Of a DNA stretch of 64,000 bases, positions 52,210-62,879 are shown piece by piece. Every line of letters begins with the position of its first letter. The stretch's first letter is position 1. The DNA is from Erwinia psidii. GTDB taxonomy: Bacteria; Pseudomonadota; Gammaproteobacteria; Enterobacterales; Enterobacteriaceae. The DNA lies in the NCBI RefSeq assembly GCF_003846135.1, contig NZ_RHHM01000006.1:1-64000 (forward strand), read 5' to 3'. The position numbers and the translations under genes were made by a program. The notes below the pieces were generated by a model. That model was given only the letters and a program-made list of their open reading frames with translations. It made no database searches and was not told the DNA's origin.

Positions 52210-53004
52210 TCAGTAAACAAAACTCACCGGCGTTCTGCCGTCAGGGTGAGGCAAAATCCCCATAGGGATACCGTAGATACGATGGAGCACATCGGGTCGC
52301 ATAATGGCACCCGCATCCCCCTGCGCAATCATCCCACCGTCGCGCAATGCCACCAGCGTGTCGCAGTAGCGCGCCGCCATATTAATATCGTGCAGCACCG
52401 CGATCACCGTCAGGCTGCGCTGGTGGCTCAGGCGCTGAATTAACGCCAGCACCTCAACCTGATGGGCAATATCCAGCGCCGACGTAGGTTCATCCAGCAG
52501 CAGGCAGCGGCTGTTTTGCGCCACCAGCATCGCTATCCAGGCCCGCTGACGCTCGCCGCCAGACAGGCTGTCCACCAGACGTTGCGCAAAGGGTTTCAGT
52601 CCCACCAGCCCAATCGCCTCTTCGACATACTGGCGGTCCTGCACAGTAAAACGCCCCAGCGCACCATGCCACGGGTAACGTCCCATCGACACCAGTTCCT
52701 GCACCGTCATCCCTTCGGCAGGGGGCAGTTGCTGGGGCAGATAAGCCACTTCGCGGGCAAACGCTTTGCCAGACCAGTCAGCGAGCGCGGTACCGTTAAG
52801 CAGTACCCGACCATTGGTCGCCTGGTGATGCCTGCCCAGCATTTTTAGCAGCGTGGATTTACCGGAGCCATTATGACCAATTAACCCACAGACTTTGCCG
52901 CCAGGAAACGTCAGCGACAGCGGTTGCAGCAGGGTTCTGCCGGGCACGGCAAAGGTGGCCTGCTCAAGGGAAAAGGTGGTTTCTGTTGCGTGCGGAGAAT
53001 GCAT
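52210..53004 (-). CDS. fhuC: Ferric hydroxamate ABC transporter ATP-binding protein FhuC
   Basis: FhuC energises FhuB. The 264-residue ATPase has Walker A GHNGSGKST (about residues 38-46), the ABC signature LSGGERQRAWIA (about 145), Walker B LLLDEPTSALD (about 168) and the switch His in VLHDINMA. It is the first gene of the remaining operon. A Fur box lies about 110 bases upstream. fhuA, which precedes fhuC in E. coli, is absent. Confidence 0.96.
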   Translation of the reverse strand: MHSPHATETTFSLEQATFAVPGRTLLQPLSLTFPGGKVCGLIGHNGSGKSTLLKMLGRHHQATNGRVLLNGTALADWSGKAFAREVAYLPQQLPPAEGMTVQELVSMGRYPWHGALGRFTVQDRQYVEEAIGLVGLKPFAQRLVDSLSGGERQRAWIAMLVAQNSRCLLLDEPTSALDIAHQVEVLALIQRLSHQRSLTVIAVLHDINMAARYCDTLVALRDGGMIAQGDAGAIMRPDVLHRIYGIPMGILPHPDGRTPVSFVY

Positions 53005-53111
53005 AACGTTCTTCTGATTGGGGGCCGCCGACGTATGGCGAACCCGTTAGCAGTGGTTGATCCCCGATAGCATCCGGTTGCCGGCACCGGCAGAGCGGGA
53101 GGACGCTAAAT

Positions 53112-53130
53112 ATAAACGAGAATCATTACT
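53112..53130. promoter_or_regulatory. Fur box upstream of fhuCDB
   Basis: Aligned with the 19-base consensus, the right half reads ATCATTA (seven matches) and the left half has four matches plus the centre. The site is AT-rich and lies 108-126 bases before the fhuC start. It fits iron repression by Fur. The rest of the 53005-53372 gap holds no gene. Confidence 0.65.
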
Positions 53131-53327
53131 ATAAAGACGAGATAATATGCGAATGTACGCCAAACCCGCAAGCAGAAATCGGGCCTCTCGGCCCCGATTA
53201 TCAGCAGATTAACCCGAAAATACATGAGGAAAAAGCAGGCCAGAAAGGGTATTCAGTGCAAACGGATGTCCATCGCGGTTCACTGAAGCACAGTGGATAT
53301 CAGGAAACCTGTTGCAAACATGGCGTC

Positions 53328-53363
53328 ATGGACCGCTTACCAGAAACCGTAAAGCGGTCCATG
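53328..53363 (-). terminator. Long inverted repeat after mrcB
   Basis: CATGGACCGCTT and AAGCGGTCCATG form a 12-bp perfect stem, extended by AC/GT, with a short loop. It lies 10 bases after the mrcB stop. It has no T-run, so it may act as a 3'-end stabiliser or terminator. Confidence 0.6.
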
Positions 53364-53372
53364 CCAGCCAGA

Positions 53373-55871
53373 TCACTTACCAAACATATCCTTGATCCAA
53401 CCCGCAACCCCATCACTGTCTTTCTGCTCATTCTGCGGTTGTTGCGATTGCTGCTGTAACTGTTGCTGTTGCTGCTGCGCCTGTTGCTGCTGGCACAGGG
53501 CATTGGCATCGGTGGTCCACACCGGCAATGTCCGCCAGCTGCTACTACCGCCGCCACAGACAAAGTTACCGGCTGAATCAACATTCATTGGGGCAATATC
53601 TTCCGGCGGCGTTGGCAGTAACGGCATCGGTGCCTGGTTATCCAGATAGCGGCGGTAGATCTGCATCGCACCGCTGGCACCGTAAAGTTTGGTCGGCTGG
53701 TTGTTGTCGCGGCCAATCCAGGTGATAGCCACTTCTTTACCGTCCACGCCGGCAAACCAGCTGTCGACCTGATTGTTGGTGGTGCCGGTCTTGCCTGCCA
53801 GATGCGCTTTGGAATAACGGGCGCCAAGGGCGCGGGCAGTACCCTCTTCCGCCACCTGCTGCATCGCATAGAGCGTCAGATAGGCCGCCTGCGCCGGTAC
53901 GGCCCGTTCAGCCTGCGGGAAGCTTTGATACAGCGCGGAGCCATCTTCCGCCATCACCGAACGTACGGCAGAAAGCGGGGCACGGTTGCCCCCGCTGGCG
54001 ATAGTCTGGAACGCCTGCGCCACTTCCACCGGCGTCAGGTTAAGCGCCCCCAGCAGCATTGACGGAACCGGCTGCAACTGATCTTTCGCCACGCCGAGCC
54101 GGGTCCAGGTATCCACTACCTGCGGTAGTCCCAGCGTCATCCCAAGGTTAACCGTGGGCACGTTCATCGAGTGCGCCAGCGCATCCACCAGCATGACCTG
54201 ACCGCTGAAGCGACGATCATCGTTCTGCGGTTTCCAGATCTGGCCATTAGGCTGTTTCAGTGCAATCGGATTATCCGCAATCCAGGTATTCAGGCGGTAT
54301 TTATCCGGCTGGCTCAGGGCGGTGAGATAGGTGGCAGGCTTCGCCAGTGAACCGATTGAGCGACGTGCCTGCAGGGCGCGATTGTACCCGGCAAACTGTG
54401 GTTCGGCACCGCCTACCATCGCGCGAACTTCACCGCTGAAGCGATCGACGATCACCATCGCCGTTTCCAGATCGTTCAGGCCACGTTGTTTACGCAGGGC
54501 GGGGATCCCCTCTTCTACCGCCTTTTCCGCCGCATCCTGGGAAAGCGGGTCCAGCGTAGTGAAAATTTTCACCCCGGAAAGATCTTTAACCTTGTCACCC
54601 AACTTTGCCTGCAACTCATTACGCACCATCTGCATAAAGGCAGGCTGTGGTGTGATCACGCCGCCTTTCGGCTGCACGCCCAGAGGACGCGCACTGAGCA
54701 TGTCGTACAGCTCCTGATCGATCACTTTTTGCTGTTGTAGCAAGCGCAGCACCAGATTGCGGCGCTCCAGCACCAGCTTTGGATTGCGCCATGGATTATA
54801 AAGCGAAGCGCCTTTGACCATGCCAACCAGCAGCGCCTGTTGATCGAGGCTCAGTTCATCCACCGGACGCCCAAAGTAATAAAGGCTGGCCAGCGGGAAG
54901 CCACGGATCTGATCGTTACCCGCCTGCCCCAGATAAACCTCGTTAAGATACAGCTCAAGAATGCGATCCTTGCTATAGCGTGCATCCATGATCAACGCCA
55001 TATAGGCTTCGTTGACTTTACGCCACAACGAACGCTCGTTGGTGAGAAACAGGTTTTTCACCAGCTGCTGAGTCAGCGTACTGCCCCCCTGCACCGCCCG
55101 ACCGGCGGTGATATTGGCCAGAAACGCACGGCCAATGGAGTAGAAGCTGATACCGTCGTGCTGATAAAAGTGGCGGTCTTCGGTAGCGACCAGCGTATCC
55201 ACCAGCAGATCCGGGAAACCGGCTCGCGGCACAAACAGACGCTGTTCACCGTTAGGTGACTGCAACATGGTAATCAGCCGTGGGTCCAGACGGAAAAAGC
55301 CGAAGTCACGCCCGCTGTCGAGGTTTTTAATCTCACTCAGACTGTCATTGCTGAAGCTCAGTCGGGCGCGGATCTGGCTTTCCTTACTGTCCGGGAAGTC
55401 AAACGGACGGCGGATCATCTCAATGCTGTTCGCCTGCACGGTAAATTCTCCAGGTCGCGTCATACGCGTCACCTGACGATACTGCGTGCCTTCCAGCAAG
55501 GCGATCATCTCACTTTTGTTCCACGACATACCCGGCTCAAGATTCACCATCCGGCCATAAACGGCGGCGGGCAGCTGCCAGACTTTGCCATCAATGCGGC
55601 TACGAATCTGTGAATCAAGGTAAAATCCGTATGCGACCGCCACCACGATCAGGACCAGCAGCAGCTTTATAAATAGCCCAGGCCAGCCTCTTCTCCGGCG
55701 CGGTGAACGCCCTTTTCCTTTACGTGGCACCGGTTGTTTCTCCTCTTTATCATGGTCATCATCCTGAAAATCATCGTAGTCATCATCCCTACGCCCACCC
55801 CGGCCAGGCACGCGGCGCGGGGGGATGGTTTTTTTACCTTTGCGCCCAATCGGTTCGCGATCGTCAGACAT
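53373..55871 (-). CDS. mrcB: Penicillin-binding protein 1B (bifunctional) MrcB
   Basis: PBP1b polymerises and cross-links peptidoglycan. The 832-residue protein has a short basic, acid-rich cytoplasmic tail and one transmembrane helix (about residues 65-85). A UB2H domain that meets LpoB follows. The glycosyltransferase domain has the catalytic Glu in [12 protein letters not shown], and the transpeptidase has SxxK (SLAK), SMN and KTGTT motifs. The C-terminus carries a Gln-rich stretch. I chose the ATG at 55871; the longer frame adds eleven residues. It follows hrpB on the same strand. Confidence 0.97.
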   Translation of the reverse strand: MSDDREPIGRKGKKTIPPRRVPGRGGRRDDDYDDFQDDDHDKEEKQPVPRKGKGRSPRRRRGWPGLFIKLLLVLIVVAVAYGFYLDSQIRSRIDGKVWQLPAAVYGRMVNLEPGMSWNKSEMIALLEGTQYRQVTRMTRPGEFTVQANSIEMIRRPFDFPDSKESQIRARLSFSNDSLSEIKNLDSGRDFGFFRLDPRLITMLQSPNGEQRLFVPRAGFPDLLVDTLVATEDRHFYQHDGISFYSIGRAFLANITAGRAVQGGSTLTQQLVKNLFLTNERSLWRKVNEAYMALIMDARYSKDRILELYLNEVYLGQAGNDQIRGFPLASLYYFGRPVDELSLDQQALLVGMVKGASLYNPWRNPKLVLERRNLVLRLLQQQKVIDQELYDMLSARPLGVQPKGGVITPQPAFMQMVRNELQAKLGDKVKDLSGVKIFTTLDPLSQDAAEKAVEEGIPALRKQRGLNDLETAMVIVDRFSGEVRAMVGGAEPQFAGYNRALQARRSIGSLAKPATYLTALSQPDKYRLNTWIADNPIALKQPNGQIWKPQNDDRRFSGQVMLVDALAHSMNVPTVNLGMTLGLPQVVDTWTRLGVAKDQLQPVPSMLLGALNLTPVEVAQAFQTIASGGNRAPLSAVRSVMAEDGSALYQSFPQAERAVPAQAAYLTLYAMQQVAEEGTARALGARYSKAHLAGKTGTTNNQVDSWFAGVDGKEVAITWIGRDNNQPTKLYGASGAMQIYRRYLDNQAPMPLLPTPPEDIAPMNVDSAGNFVCGGGSSSWRTLPVWTTDANALCQQQQAQQQQQQLQQQSQQPQNEQKDSDGVAGWIKDMFGK
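53433..53491 (-). repeat. CAG/CAA-rich segment in mrcB
   Basis: This segment codes for a run of 16 glutamines in 20 residues ([20 protein letters not shown]) near the PBP1b C-terminus, before the conserved [16 protein letters not shown] end. E. coli PBP1b also has a Gln/Pro-rich tail, but the run here is longer and purer. Repeat slippage could change its length. Confidence 0.8.
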
Positions 55872-55979
55872 TCTTTTCTCTTCTCCGCCAGCGGCCACAC
55901 GCAATGGTCGACCACTTTGTTCTTACTCAATTCAATACGGAACGGGAACCTTCCGAAATCAGAGGCTCATGCGCTGTTT

Positions 55980-58421
55980 TCACGAGGGAGCAGAAAACTT
56001 TTTGGTGCGCCGCGTAGGCTGTGCATTCGCCGGATCGTCCGGCCAGAGATGTTTGGGATAGCGCCCTTTCATCTCTTTTCGCACCTCAGGATACGCCCCC
56101 TGCCAGAAAGCAGCCAGGTCACGGGTGATCTGCACAGGCCGCTGTGCCGGAGAGAGCAGTTCCAGCACCAGGGCAAGGCGTCCCCCGGCCACGCACGGAT
56201 TTTGCGCTTCCCCGAACATCTCCTGCAAACGCACGGCCAGCACTGGCGGCTTCTCTTCATCGTAACGGACAGGAAGCCGGTTTCCGCTGGGCACAGTGTA
56301 GTGAGTTGGCAGCAGAGTATCCAGTTGCTGGCGGCAGGACCATGTGAGCAATGGTAATAAAGCCGCAGCAACATCAATTTGCTTCAGTCCCCTGGCATCA
56401 CGCACGCCACGCATGGCGGGCAGCAGCCAGCTTTCCAGCGAGGCCAGCAGATCGTTTTCACCGGCGGCAGGCCAGTTTTCTTCCGGTAGCCACCGGGCAG
56501 CACAAACCATACGCAGACGCAGTTGCTCTGCCTGTGGCGTCCAGTTCAGTACTGATAATCCTTTCAGACGCACCCAGCGTAGCATCGCCGGGTGCAGTTC
56601 ATCCTCATCCGGTTTGCTTAACGGCTGCGAGGTGAGCACCAACTCACCGATTTGCTGCCGACGCCAGGCGCGCAACGTCCCGCGCTGCTCATCCCATTCC
56701 ACATCGGTATGCAACGTCACACGCTCCGGCTGCTGGCGGATCAGTGCTTCAATATCCAAAGGCGCCGCCTGTAAAATACGCGCATCTGGCTGTGCGCTTC
56801 CCTGCAACAAACCGGGCGCGATCAGCCATTCATAGCGGGTCAGCGCCTCATCAACGTTGAGGCTGGCACCGCTGCCATTGGCTAACTGATAACGTCCCTC
56901 CGCACCACGGCGACGGGCGATACGGTCCGGGAAAGCCCTCGCCAGCAGCGGTGCAATCAGCGTGCTGTCAGCGTCTCCCTCTGCCATACCAAGACGCCGC
57001 AACAGCTGCCCTGCACGCTGTTGCCAGCCAGGCTGACGACGATGAAAGCTGTCGCGTAAATCGACGCTGCTCCGCGCGGGTTCTTCCAGGATCGCCACCA
57101 GCAGCGCTGCCGTGTCGGCCAGCTCGGTATCACCCGCCGCATCAGCGAGCATCGCCGAGAACCGCGGTTCACTGCCCAGTACCGCCATGCGTCTGCCCTT
57201 GACCGTCAGCTTACCGCTGGCATCCGTGGCACCAAGCTGCATCAGCAACTGCCGCGCACTGTCAAGATGCCGGGCAGGCGGCAGATCCAGCCAGCGTAAC
57301 TGCGTCACCTCGTGACAGCCCCACTGCAACAGATCCAGCCATAACGCCGCCAGATCGCTGTTGAGAATTTCAGCGTCGGCATGGCTGGCAGCACGTTCAG
57401 CCTGCTCTCTGGCAATCAGATGCACACAAAGACCGGGTTCAAGACGGCCAGCACGCCCGGCACGTTGCGTCATTGAGGCCTGGCTGACCCGCTGTGTTTG
57501 CAGCCTGGTTAACCCGCTACGTGGATCAAACAGCGCCACCCGCTCCAACGCGCTGTCCACCACCAGCCGGATACCCTCAATGGTCAGGCTGGTTTCCGCG
57601 ATATTGGTTGCCAGCACCACCTTCTGACGCCCGGCAGGCGCAGGCAGGATAGCTTTCCGCTGCTCGGCCAGCGGCAGCGCGCCATATAAAGGGCAGAGAT
57701 CGATATGGCTGGCTACCAGCGTCATAAGATGGGCCTGCACCCGTTGGATCTCGCCCACGCCGGGCAAAAACAGCAACAGCGAGCCGCTCTCATCACGCAG
57801 CAGCTGGCTGACCTGACGGGCGACCGCCTCATCAAATCGCAGGCTGGCAGGCAGTGAAACGTATCGGCGTTCAACCGGAAATGCGCGACCTTCAGAACAG
57901 ACCGTCGGCGCATCAGGCAGGAGTGTCTGCAAGCGTGGATTATCGAGGGTGGCCGACATCAGCAAAATTTTCAGGTCGTCACGCAGTCCATCCTGTACAT
58001 CCAGCAACAGCGCAAGGGCCAGGTCGGCCTGTAAACTGCGCTCGTGGAATTCATCGAGGATCACCAACGACACCCCTTCCAACATGGGGTCCTGTTGCAA
58101 CATGCGGGTCAGGATGCCTTCGGTCACTACCTCAAGCCGGGTAAGCGGGCCACTGCGGCTTTCCGAACGCATACGGTAGCCCACAGTTTTGCCTGGCGAT
58201 TCACCCAGCTGTTCCGCCAGCCGCTGTGCCACATTTCGCGCCGCCAGCCGACGGGGTTCCAGCAGCAGGATTTTACCCGGAAAATCGCCCTGTTGCAGGA
58301 GATGCAGAGGTAGCCAGGTGGATTTTCCCGCACCGGGAGGTGCCGCCAGCAACACCTGAGGCGAGCGTTGCAAGGCTGACAACAGCTCAGATAAAATCTC
58401 ACTGACCGGTAATGCACTCAC
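55980..58421 (-). CDS. hrpB: ATP-dependent RNA helicase HrpB (DEAH box)
   Basis: HrpB is a DEAH/RHA-type helicase whose physiological role in bacteria is still unclear. The 813-residue protein has motif I APPGAGKST (about residues 26-34), motif II LDEFHERS in the helicase core, motif VI TQRAGRAGR near residue 315, and long C-terminal family-specific domains. The start is GTG, with GGAG upstream. It diverges from thpR across 75 bases. Assignment to HrpB rather than HrpA rests on length and similarity to E. coli HrpB. Confidence 0.95.
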   Translation of the reverse strand: MSALPVSEILSELLSALQRSPQVLLAAPPGAGKSTWLPLHLLQQGDFPGKILLLEPRRLAARNVAQRLAEQLGESPGKTVGYRMRSESRSGPLTRLEVVTEGILTRMLQQDPMLEGVSLVILDEFHERSLQADLALALLLDVQDGLRDDLKILLMSATLDNPRLQTLLPDAPTVCSEGRAFPVERRYVSLPASLRFDEAVARQVSQLLRDESGSLLLFLPGVGEIQRVQAHLMTLVASHIDLCPLYGALPLAEQRKAILPAPAGRQKVVLATNIAETSLTIEGIRLVVDSALERVALFDPRSGLTRLQTQRVSQASMTQRAGRAGRLEPGLCVHLIAREQAERAASHADAEILNSDLAALWLDLLQWGCHEVTQLRWLDLPPARHLDSARQLLMQLGATDASGKLTVKGRRMAVLGSEPRFSAMLADAAGDTELADTAALLVAILEEPARSSVDLRDSFHRRQPGWQQRAGQLLRRLGMAEGDADSTLIAPLLARAFPDRIARRRGAEGRYQLANGSGASLNVDEALTRYEWLIAPGLLQGSAQPDARILQAAPLDIEALIRQQPERVTLHTDVEWDEQRGTLRAWRRQQIGELVLTSQPLSKPDEDELHPAMLRWVRLKGLSVLNWTPQAEQLRLRMVCAARWLPEENWPAAGENDLLASLESWLLPAMRGVRDARGLKQIDVAAALLPLLTWSCRQQLDTLLPTHYTVPSGNRLPVRYDEEKPPVLAVRLQEMFGEAQNPCVAGGRLALVLELLSPAQRPVQITRDLAAFWQGAYPEVRKEMKGRYPKHLWPDDPANAQPTRRTKKFSAPS

Positions 58422-58496
58422 TTTTGCTCCATAACGTCATGGTCTGAATGTGCCGGGCATTGTAGCATTCCTCCTTCAGGAATACCGGAGAGCACC

Positions 58497-59036
58497 ATGA
58501 GTGAGCAGAAAAGGCTGTTTTTTGGCATCAGTCTGCCGGAAGAGAGCAAAAAGAGCATCGTAAAATGGCGGTCGGATACTTTCACAAAAGAGGCAGGTCG
58601 CCCGGTTGCTGCGGCGAATCTGCATCTGACGCTGGCGTTCCTTGGCGATATCAGCCTGGAGAAATCCCTTGCATTGCAACAGCTCGCGGCGAGGGTTAAA
58701 CAGCCGGGCTTCACCCTCGCGCTGGATGACGCCGGGCACTGGCCGCGATCGGGCGTGGTGTGGCTGGGACCAAAACGATCGCCACGCGGGTTGCTGCAAC
58801 TGGCAGAGATGCTGCGCTCACAGGCCGCTCGCTGTGGCTGCTATCAAAGCCCAACGCCCTTTCATCCGCATGTCACGCTGTTACGCAACGCCACACGGCC
58901 GGTGGCATTGCCGCCACCCAATTTCCACTGGCCGTTTCACGTTGAACGTTTCGCGCTGTTTATGTCTGTTTTTTGCCGTGGCCGCACCGCATATCAACGG
59001 CTGGCAGAATGGGACCTGGAGCTGGAAAAGAGATGA
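58497..59036 (+). CDS. thpR: RNA 2',3'-cyclic phosphodiesterase ThpR (LigT)
   Basis: ThpR (LigT) opens 2',3'-cyclic phosphates on RNA and can also ligate 2'-5' bonds in vitro. The 179-residue 2H-family protein carries the two HxTx motifs, HLTLAFLG (about residue 43) and HPHVTLLRN (about 125). GGAG precedes the ATG. Its stop overlaps the sfsA start (ATGA). Confidence 0.95.
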   Translation: MSEQKRLFFGISLPEESKKSIVKWRSDTFTKEAGRPVAAANLHLTLAFLGDISLEKSLALQQLAARVKQPGFTLALDDAGHWPRSGVVWLGPKRSPRGLLQLAEMLRSQAARCGCYQSPTPFHPHVTLLRNATRPVALPPPNFHWPFHVERFALFMSVFCRGRTAYQRLAEWDLELEKR

Positions 59037-59737
59037 TTTTTGATCCCCCCTTACGGCCCGCGACGCTGGTTATGCGTTACAAACGTTTTCTCGCAGATGT
59101 TATCACCCCTGCCGGCGAAAGGCTGACGCTACACTGCGCCAATACCGGTGCGATGACCGGCTGCGCCACGCCAGGTGACAGGGTGTGGTACTCCACTTCT
59201 GACAGCCCGACGCGGAAATATCCCCACAGCTGGGAACTGACAGAGACGCAGCAGGGAGAGTGGATTTGCGTCAATACATTACGTGCCAATGCGCTGGTGA
59301 AAGAGGCGCTGGATCATCAGGCCATTACGGCATTATCCGCCTATCCCCGCCTTCGCGCTGAAGTGAAGTATGGAGAGGAAAAAAGCCGCATTGATTTTAT
59401 GCTTCAGGCAGACGGACGCGCCAACTGCTATATTGAAGTGAAATCCGTGACGCTATGCCAACAGGGCAGAGGCTATTTCCCGGATGCGATAACCGTACGC
59501 GGCCAGAAACATCTGCGTGAACTTACGAAGATGGTTGAACAGGGGCATCGTGCGGTTCTGTTTTTTGCCGTTTTGCACTCGGGGATTGAGGACGTTGCCC
59601 CGGCGCGTCATATTGACGCGCACTATGCAGAACTACTGGCACAGGCGCAACGTAGTGGGGTTGAAGTGCTTTGCTATAAAGCACAGTTATCACCTGATCA
59701 AGTCTTACTTGAAAAAGCACTGGCTGTGAGGTTGTAG
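59033..59737 (+). CDS. sfsA: Sugar fermentation stimulation protein SfsA
   Basis: SfsA is a DNA-binding protein known from E. coli, where overexpression with CRP allowed maltose use; its physiological role is not settled. The 234-residue protein has [16 protein letters not shown] and the nuclease-like [24 protein letters not shown] block. I chose the ATG at 59033, inside the thpR stop; the longer frame from 58973 overlaps thpR extensively. Confidence 0.94.
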   Translation: MIFDPPLRPATLVMRYKRFLADVITPAGERLTLHCANTGAMTGCATPGDRVWYSTSDSPTRKYPHSWELTETQQGEWICVNTLRANALVKEALDHQAITALSAYPRLRAEVKYGEEKSRIDFMLQADGRANCYIEVKSVTLCQQGRGYFPDAITVRGQKHLRELTKMVEQGHRAVLFFAVLHSGIEDVAPARHIDAHYAELLAQAQRSGVEVLCYKAQLSPDQVLLEKALAVRL

Positions 59738-59837
59738 AGTTGTAAATTACGACGCAATTTGCTGTTATAGAGGCGATCTCAGCAATGCCGCCGTTACGCT
59801 TTTACTCACAGGTTTGTCAAGGGATGTTCAGGAATAA

Positions 59838-59866
59838 TTGCCAACCTTGATCGCTTCTGCTATTTA
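59838..59866 (+). promoter_or_regulatory. Candidate dksA promoter
   Basis: TTGCCA (59838-59843), a 17-base spacer ending in TGC (extended -10) and TATTTA (59861-59866), 60 bases before the dksA ATG. A small hairpin ATCCCC-GTA-GGGGAT at 59882-59896 lies in the leader. Confidence 0.55.
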
Positions 59867-59926
59867 TAGCGACCTGTTTTTATCCCCGTAGGGGATCGAT
59901 AGTGCGTGTTATCCAGGAGAAACAAC

Positions 59927-60382
59927 ATGCAAGAAGGGCAAACCCGTAAAACCTCGTCTCTGAGTATTCTCGCCATCGCTGGGGTGGAACCTTACCAGGA
60001 GAAACCGGGCGAAGAATACATGAATGAAGCCCAGCTGGAGCATTTCAAGAAAATCCTGGAGGCCTGGCGTAACCAGCTTCGTGATGAAGTTGATCGCACG
60101 GTTTCTCATATGCAGGATGAAGCAGCCAACTTCCCCGATCCGGTTGACCGGGCGGCACAGGAAGAGGAATTCAGTCTTGAACTGCGTAACCGCGACCGTG
60201 AGCGTAAACTGATCAAGAAGATCGAAAAAACGTTGAAGAAAGTGGAAGATGACGATTTCGGCTACTGTGAATCCTGTGGTGTTGAAATTGGTATCCGCCG
60301 TCTTGAAGCCCGTCCTACCGCCGATCTCTGCATCGACTGTAAAACACTGGCCGAGATCCGCGAAAAGCAAATGGCCGGTTAA
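59927..60382 (+). CDS. dksA: RNA polymerase-binding transcription factor DksA
   Basis: DksA enters the RNA polymerase secondary channel and, with ppGpp, represses rRNA promoters such as the one at the left of this window. The 151-residue protein is almost identical to E. coli DksA. It has a coiled coil with the tip motif DPVDRAA (about residues 71-77) and a zinc site of four cysteines (CESC and CIDC, about 114-138). I chose the ATG at 59927, preceded by AGGAG; the frame extends seven codons upstream. Confidence 0.98.
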   Translation: MQEGQTRKTSSLSILAIAGVEPYQEKPGEEYMNEAQLEHFKKILEAWRNQLRDEVDRTVSHMQDEAANFPDPVDRAAQEEEFSLELRNRDRERKLIKKIEKTLKKVEDDDFGYCESCGVEIGIRRLEARPTADLCIDCKTLAEIREKQMAG

Positions 60383-60442
60383 CGACCTGAAAGCATGTGC
60401 AGTGAGGCTGGCTCGTTGCCTGCTTCACTGCCATTGTCACCG

Positions 60443-61315
60443 ATGATGTCATCTTCCTGCGTCGGGCGTTTTGCCCCTTCCCCCTCCGGTTCATTGCACT
60501 TTGGTTCCCTGATCGCCGCGTTGGGTAGCTATCTACAGGCTCGCTCGCAGCACGGTAGGTGGCTGGTGCGCATCGAAGATATCGATCCCCCTCGTGAAGT
60601 GCCCGGTGCCGCACAGCATATTCTTGCGCAACTTGAGCATTATGGTCTGTGCTGGGATGGCGAGGTTTTGTGGCAGTCGCAGCGCCATCAGGCCTACCGT
60701 GAAGTACTTGCCTCGCTGGCAAAAAAACAGCAGAGTTACTGCTGCACCTGCACACGTCGTCGCATCCAGCAAAACGGCGGGATTTATGACGGGCACTGCC
60801 GTAACCAACATAACGATCCTGACAATGCCGCGATCAGATTGCGTAACAGCCATCCCGTTGGCCATTTCCACGATCGCGTGCGGGGTGAAATCATCGCTGA
60901 CAGAACGCTGGCCGGAGAAGATTTTATTATTCACCGCCGCGACGGGCTGTTTGCCTATAATCTGGCCGTGGTGGTGGATGACCACTATCAGGGCGTGACC
61001 GAGGTAGTCAGAGGGGCCGATCTGATCGTCCCGACGGTAAGACAAATTGCCCTTTATCAGCAATGCGGCTGGCCGGTTCCGGGTTATCTGCATCTGCCGC
61101 TGGCGATAAACCGTGATGGCAGTAAGTTATCGAAGCAGAATCATGCGCCGCCTTTGCCGCCGGGAGATCCGCGTCCCACGCTGGTCGATGCCCTGCGATT
61201 TCTTGGGCAGCCGGTGTGCGACGGGTGGCGTGACTTGTCACTGGATGCGCTGCTCCGACAGGCCGTTGAGCGCTGGAATGTGGCGACAATTGCGCGCGAA
61301 GATCTTTTTATTTAA
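60443..61315 (+). CDS. gluQ: Glutamyl-queuosine tRNA(Asp) synthetase GluQ
   Basis: GluQ attaches glutamate to queuosine 34 of tRNA-Asp. The 290-residue protein resembles the catalytic core of glutamyl-tRNA synthetase but lacks its anticodon domain. It has FAPSPSG and the HIGH-like HFGS, a zinc site in CTCTRRRIQ and GGIYDGHC, and the KMSKS-like KLSKQN. The start is uncertain: ATG at 60443 or 60446 fits similarity, but no good Shine-Dalgarno is visible. It follows dksA by 60 bases, as in E. coli. Confidence 0.94.
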   Translation: MMSSSCVGRFAPSPSGSLHFGSLIAALGSYLQARSQHGRWLVRIEDIDPPREVPGAAQHILAQLEHYGLCWDGEVLWQSQRHQAYREVLASLAKKQQSYCCTCTRRRIQQNGGIYDGHCRNQHNDPDNAAIRLRNSHPVGHFHDRVRGEIIADRTLAGEDFIIHRRDGLFAYNLAVVVDDHYQGVTEVVRGADLIVPTVRQIALYQQCGWPVPGYLHLPLAINRDGSKLSKQNHAPPLPPGDPRPTLVDALRFLGQPVCDGWRDLSLDALLRQAVERWNVATIAREDLFI

Positions 61316-61378
61316 GCCCGGCGGTATTTCAGGATTGCCAGCCACAGCCAGAAAGAGCGTCAGGACGAGAGATGAGCA

Positions 61379-61407
61379 TTCTCAAACGGGCCACACTGAG
61401 CTATGAT
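61379..61407 (+). promoter_or_regulatory. Weak candidate pcnB promoter
   Basis: TTCTCA (61379-61384), a 17-base spacer and TATGAT (61402-61407), about 50 bases before the ATT start. Read-through from dksA-gluQ is also possible. Confidence 0.35.
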
Positions 61408-61457
61408 TAGCCGCTGTTTTTATTGCCCGGCTTTTACTGTCACTATCGAGGTGTCCT

Positions 61458-62879
61458 ATTTTTACCCGCGTTGCTAATTTTTGCCGAAAAGTTCTGAGTC
61501 GCGAAGACAAGATGCCCACCGACACCGGTGAAGCGCTACCTCCACAGATGACCGTAATTCCTCGCGACGGCCATAACATCTCGCGTAAAGACATCAGTGA
61601 AAATGCCCTCAAGGTGCTGTACCGCCTGAATAAAGCTGGGTTTGAAGCCTACCTGGTCGGCGGCGGCGTTCGTGACTTACTGCTGGGCAAAAAACCAAAA
61701 GATTTCGATGTCACGACCAATGCCACCCCGGAGCAAATGCGTAAGCTGTTCCGCAACTGTCGGCTGGTGGGACGTCGCTTCCGCCTGGCTCATGTGATGT
61801 TCGGCCCGGAGATCATTGAAGTCGCAACCTTCCGTGGACACCACGAAGCAGAGCTGGTAAGCGAAGATCGCAACAGTTCACAGCGCGGCCACAACGGTAT
61901 GCTGCTGCGTGATAATATCTTCGGCTCCATTGAAGATGACGCCCAACGCCGCGATCTTACCATCAACAGCCTTTATTACAGCGTTGCCGACTTCAGCGTG
62001 CGTGACTATGTTGGTGGCCTCAACGACCTGCAACAGGGCATTATTCGTCTGATTGGCGACCCGGAAACCCGCTACCGCGAAGATCCGGTCAGAATGCTGC
62101 GCGTCATTCGTTTCGCCGCCAAACTGAATATGTCCATCGCCGCCGGGACGGCAGAGCCGATCCCGCGTCTGGCCACCCTGTTGAATGATATTCCCCCGGC
62201 GCGGCTGTTTGAGGAGGCGCTGAAGCTGTTGCAGGCTGGCTTTGGCTACAATACCTATCTGCAACTGCGTGAATATAAGCTGTTCCAGCCTCTGTTCCCC
62301 ATCCTCACCCGCTATTTTACTGAGACGGATGACAGTAATATGGAGCGGATGATTGCTCAGGTGCTGAAAAATACCGATAACCGCATTCATAATCAGATGC
62401 GCGTGAACCCGGCGTTTCTCTTCTCCGCGCTGTTCTGGTATCCCCAGCTGGAAGCGGCACAGAAAATTGCTCAGGAGAGCGGCCTCGCTTATTACGACGC
62501 CTTCGCGCTGGCGATGAATGATCTGCTGGATGAAGCCTGCCGCTCACTGGCGATCCCCAAACGCATCACCACGCTGGTGCGCGATATCTGGCAATTGCAG
62601 CTGCGTCTGTCACGCCGCCAGGGCAGGCGCGCATGGAAACTGATGGAGCATCCCAAATTTCGTGCGGCTTATGATTTGCTGGCGCTGCGTGCTGAAGTGG
62701 AAAACAACGCTGAGCTACTGCGTCTCTCCGCCTGGTGGAGTGAATTCCAGGTAGCCGCGCCGCCACAGCAGAAAGCCCTGCTGAGCAATCTCGATAACGA
62801 GCCGGCACCGCGACGTCGCACGCGTCGTCCGCGCAAACGTGTTCCCGGCGCGCGCCGGGATGGCAATAATAACGCATGA
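61458..62879 (+). CDS. pcnB: Poly(A) polymerase I PcnB, ATT start
   Basis: PcnB adds 3' poly(A) tails that mark RNAs for decay and controls ColE1 plasmid copy number. The 473-residue reading begins at ATT (61458): GAGG (61448-61451) sits 6 bases upstream, and the codons after it ([15 protein letters not shown]) match E. coli PcnB, which also starts at AUU. Nucleotidyltransferase motifs are [10 protein letters not shown] and DFDVTTNA, with [11 protein letters not shown] after them. The C-terminal tail is strongly basic. The first in-frame ATG is at 61512, 18 codons inside. It overlaps folK by 4 bases. Confidence 0.95.
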   Translation: MFTRVANFCRKVLSREDKMPTDTGEALPPQMTVIPRDGHNISRKDISENALKVLYRLNKAGFEAYLVGGGVRDLLLGKKPKDFDVTTNATPEQMRKLFRNCRLVGRRFRLAHVMFGPEIIEVATFRGHHEAELVSEDRNSSQRGHNGMLLRDNIFGSIEDDAQRRDLTINSLYYSVADFSVRDYVGGLNDLQQGIIRLIGDPETRYREDPVRMLRVIRFAAKLNMSIAAGTAEPIPRLATLLNDIPPARLFEEALKLLQAGFGYNTYLQLREYKLFQPLFPILTRYFTETDDSNMERMIAQVLKNTDNRIHNQMRVNPAFLFSALFWYPQLEAAQKIAQESGLAYYDAFALAMNDLLDEACRSLAIPKRITTLVRDIWQLQLRLSRRQGRRAWKLMEHPKFRAAYDLLALRAEVENNAELLRLSAWWSEFQVAAPPQQKALLSNLDNEPAPRRRTRRPRKRVPGARRDGNNNA

